Source: Microbacterium sp. AG238 | Lineage (GTDB): Bacteria; Actinomycetota; Actinomycetes; Actinomycetales; Microbacteriaceae | Assembly (NCBI RefSeq): GCF_003610405.1 | Contig: NZ_RAQC01000001.1 | Coordinates: 1 to 64,000 of the forward strand | Length of the DNA stretch: 64,000 nt | Reading direction: 5' to 3' | In this document: one piece after another, positions 61,950 through 64,000 of the stretch | How positions within the stretch are numbered: the first letter of the stretch is position 1 | How the letters are laid out: every line of letters starts with the position of its first letter | Program-made: the position numbers and the translations under genes | Notes under the pieces: model-generated | Seen by the model: only the letters and a program-made list of their open reading frames with translations | Databases searched by the model: none | Told to the model about the DNA's origin: nothing

Positions 61950-62867
61950 ATGTCTCGCTTCACCACCCGCCGCCTGTTGACGGCCGGTGTCGGCGTGCTC
62001 GCCGCCACCGCCCTGTTCGCCGGATGCGCCAGCTCCGACCCGCTCGCGGACGGCGGCGGAGAGTCGGCGGCCCCCGCCGACGGCACCATCGTCATCGGAT
62101 CGCAGGACTATTACTCCAACGAGATCATCGCCGAGATCTACGCTCAGGCTCTCGAGGGCGCCGGTAAGACCGTCGACCGGCAGTTCACGACCGGCCAGCG
62201 CGAGGCGTACCTGCCCGAGCTCGAGAGCGGCTCGCTGACGCTGTTCCCCGAGTACACCGGCAACCTGCTGCAGTACTTCGATGAAGACACCACGGCTCGC
62301 ACCTCCGACGACGTCTACGCCGCCCTCACCGACGCTCTGCCCGAGAACCTCACGGTGCTCGACCAGGCGACCGCGAGCGACCAGGACTCGTACACGGTGA
62401 CCGCGGCATTCGCCGAGCAGTGGAACCTGACCACGATCGCCGACCTCGCCAACGTGACCGAGCCGCTCACGCTCGGCGGTCCCGCCGAGCTCGAGCAGCG
62501 TCCCTACGGCCCGACGGGCCTGGCTGACACCTACGGCATCCAGGTCGGCTTCCAGGCCACCGGTGAGACCACCGTCGACGACCTCGTCGCCGGCACCGTG
62601 AACGTCGCCAACGTCTTCACGGCCGACCCCCGCATCCAGACCGACGACCTCGTCGTGCTCGAAGACCCCGAGGGTCTCTTCCTCGCCTCCAACGTCGTCC
62701 CGGTCGTGAACAAGGACCTCGCGGGCGAGGTCGAGGACACCATCAACGCCGTCAGCGCGAAGCTCACCCCCGAGGCCCTGGTCGCGCTCAACGTCCAGAG
62801 CACGGTCGACAAGCTCGAGCCGGCTGCGATCGCCAAGAAGTTCCTCGAGGACAACGGTCTCGTCTGA
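61950..62867 (+). CDS. opuCC: Osmoprotectant-binding lipoprotein (OpuCC type)
   Basis: 305 residues. A lipoprotein signal peptide ends LFAGC with Cys26 as lipidation site. The mature protein is an OpuAC-type binding domain: IVIGSQDYYSNEIIAEIYAQALE, LFPEYTGNLLQYF and VTAAFAEQWNLTTIADLA. The aromatic residues typical of the quaternary-ammonium cage are plausible but cannot be assigned by eye. It is the last gene of the transporter operon. AGAAAGAGG is the ribosome site. Confidence 0.92.
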   Translation: MSRFTTRRLLTAGVGVLAATALFAGCASSDPLADGGGESAAPADGTIVIGSQDYYSNEIIAEIYAQALEGAGKTVDRQFTTGQREAYLPELESGSLTLFPEYTGNLLQYFDEDTTARTSDDVYAALTDALPENLTVLDQATASDQDSYTVTAAFAEQWNLTTIADLANVTEPLTLGGPAELEQRPYGPTGLADTYGIQVGFQATGETTVDDLVAGTVNVANVFTADPRIQTDDLVVLEDPEGLFLASNVVPVVNKDLAGEVEDTINAVSAKLTPEALVALNVQSTVDKLEPAAIAKKFLEDNGLV

Positions 62868-62881
62868 TCCCTCACGATCGA

Positions 62882-62908
62882 GCCCCCGGTGCCGAGAGCG
62901 CCGGGGGC
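62882..62908. terminator. Bidirectional terminator between opuCC and the ABC-F gene
   Basis: 11-base arms (GCCCCCGGTGC and GCGCCGGGGGC, one G-T wobble) with a 5-base loop, followed by TT. It lies between convergent stops at 62867 and 62927. Confidence 0.8.
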
Positions 62909-62926
62909 TTCGTCGTAGGGGCGGCG

Positions 62927-64000
62927 TCAGCCGTCGATGGCCTCGCCGAGCTCGAGCCAGCGTTCCTCGAGCGTCGTCGTCTCGGCGACGAGCTCGTCGC
63001 GCCGGCGCTGCAGGCCCATGATCCGTTCGAAGTCGTCGTGTGCCTCCGCGAGCTGCGCGTCGACGGCTGCGATCTCGCCCTGGATCTTCTCGAGCCGGCG
63101 GTCGATGGCCGAGACCTCCTTCTCGGCAGCTCGCCGCTCTGCGCCGCTGAGCGTCGGAGTCGACGGGCTCACTGGTCCGCTGCTCGATGCCGGGACGGAT
63201 GCCGCGGAGCTCGCCCCCGTGCGCTCGGGCTGTTCGCGTCGCAGCCGCAGGTACTCGTCGACACCGCCGGGGAGATGTCGCAGCCGACCACCGAGGATCG
63301 CATACTGCTGGTCGGTCACGCGCTCGAGGAAGTACCGGTCGTGAGAGACGACGATGAGGGTCCCGGCCCACGAGTCCAGGAGGTCTTCGATGGCCGCGAG
63401 CATGTCGGTGTCGAGATCGTTCGTCGGCTCGTCGAGGATCAGCACGTTCGGCTGGTCGAGCAGGATGAGCAGCAGCTGAAGCCGCCGCTTCTGTCCGCCC
63501 GAGAGGTCTTTGACCGGCGTCGACAGCTGCGCTGAGCTGAACCCCATCCGCTCGAGCAGCTGTCCCGGCGTCAGATCCTGGGCTTTCGAGCCCGACCCGA
63601 CGGTGTAGCTGGTCCGCAGGTTCGAGATGACGACGCGGACAGGCTGGTCGAGGTGCTCGTCCAGCTCGCCCATGCGCTGCGAGAGGGTCGCGACCTTCAC
63701 TGTCTTGCCGTGCTTCACACGCCCCGTCGTCGGTTCGACCGTGCCGGAGATCAGCCCGAGGAGCGTCGACTTGCCGGCGCCGTTCACGCCGAGGATGCCG
63801 GTCCGCTCGCCCGGCGCGACACGCCATTCGACCTTCTCCAGTACGACGCGGTCGCCGTAACTGACGCCCGCGTCGAGGACGTCGACGACATCCTTGCCCA
63901 GTCGCGAGACCGCGAGCGACTGCAGGGCGACCCGGTCACGGATCTCGGGGACGTCGGCGATCAGTTCGTTCGCAGCGTCGATGCGGAACTTGGGCTTCGA
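62927..64000 (-). CDS. uup: ABC-F family ATPase, Uup-like (5' part outside the window)
   Basis: The last 357 residues are present and the N-terminal part is cut by the window edge. The visible part starts in the linker between the two ABC domains (KPKFRIDAANELI), then the second ABC domain with Walker A GVNGAGKST, signature LSGGQKRR and Walker B LILDEPTNDLD, and a C-terminal coiled-coil of about 75 residues with RIMGLQRRRDELVAET. The coiled tail and linker fit Uup/EttA-like ABC-F proteins that act on ribosomes or DNA rather than in transport; no membrane domain is nearby. Confidence 0.88.
   Translation of the reverse strand, partial: SKPKFRIDAANELIADVPEIRDRVALQSLAVSRLGKDVVDVLDAGVSYGDRVVLEKVEWRVAPGERTGILGVNGAGKSTLLGLISGTVEPTTGRVKHGKTVKVATLSQRMGELDEHLDQPVRVVISNLRTSYTVGSGSKAQDLTPGQLLERMGFSSAQLSTPVKDLSGGQKRRLQLLLILLDQPNVLILDEPTNDLDTDMLAAIEDLLDSWAGTLIVVSHDRYFLERVTDQQYAILGGRLRHLPGGVDEYLRLRREQPERTGASSAASVPASSSGPVSPSTPTLSGAERRAAEKEVSAIDRRLEKIQGEIAAVDAQLAEAHDDFERIMGLQRRRDELVAETTTLEERWLELGEAIDG

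Noticed and set aside
1..64000. Transferred island, prophage or IS element
   Set aside because: No integrase, transposase, tRNA-end repeat or clear GC drop was found. The unusual block at 9-27 kb has the same composition as its surroundings.

Overview
The window is a GC-rich (about 70% by eye), densely packed chromosomal segment from an actinobacterium. Most likely it is a Microbacterium-like member of the Microbacteriaceae. This rests on gene content, the coproporphyrin-type haem operon with hemQ, many GTG starts, and -10 boxes of the form TAGGCT placed directly before start codons. It is an inference, since no rRNA gene or marker comparison is available here. No tRNA, rRNA, IS element, prophage or CRISPR array was found, and no stretch over 300 bases lacks a gene.

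Layout. 1-4165: end of an unidentified gene, then a ChvE/GguA/GguB-type monosaccharide ABC transporter. 4264-9179: quinone-oxidoreductase-like MDR enzyme and HrpA helicase (minus strand). 9212-26724: a ten-gene minus-strand block. In order of transcription it encodes an FHA protein, an active Ser/Thr kinase, a 1978-residue membrane-anchored Ig-like protein, MoxR, DUF58, a transglutaminase-like protein without its Cys and His, a membrane FHA protein, a PP2C phosphatase, a pseudokinase with six T-V-L repeats, and a degenerate-FHA/HTH-like protein. 26758-29200: a Pmt-type mannosyltransferase divergent from rsmI. 29292-38930: a galactan-utilisation locus (GH42, binding protein, two permeases, GH53) with a divergent LacI regulator and two palindromic operators. 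38990-42481: metG, a TatD hydrolase and a second LacI regulator. 42478-52336: haem synthesis, hemA divergent from hemE-hemY-hemQ-hemH-hemC-hemD-hemB-hemL. 52394-59257: ksgA, a metallophosphoesterase, a Stealth-type sugar phosphotransferase, an aldo/keto reductase, ispE and an Eis-like acetyltransferase. 59384-62867: a DUF427 gene followed by an OpuC-type osmoprotectant ABC transporter. 62927-64000: the 3' part of a Uup-like ABC-F gene.

How the parts work together. The haem genes encode nearly the whole route from glutamyl-tRNA to haem by the coproporphyrin branch, with almost every junction translationally coupled. The galactan locus cuts galactan outside the cell (GH53), imports the oligosaccharides and cleaves them inside (GH42) under LacI control. 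The 9-27 kb block looks like one phospho-signalling system. A kinase and a phosphatase would set the phosphorylation of T-V-L motifs found in four of the proteins, FHA domains would read them, and the outputs would be a MoxR/DUF58/transglutaminase-like module and a giant exported protein.

The most unusual observations are the multi-site phospho-acceptor-like array on a dead kinase, the matching motif in three neighbouring proteins, the dead transglutaminase, a set of at least eight probable leaderless promoters including one 22-bp bidirectional promoter, and two genes (hemE and Stealth) whose best Shine-Dalgarno sequences point at non-standard start codons (AUU and CUG).
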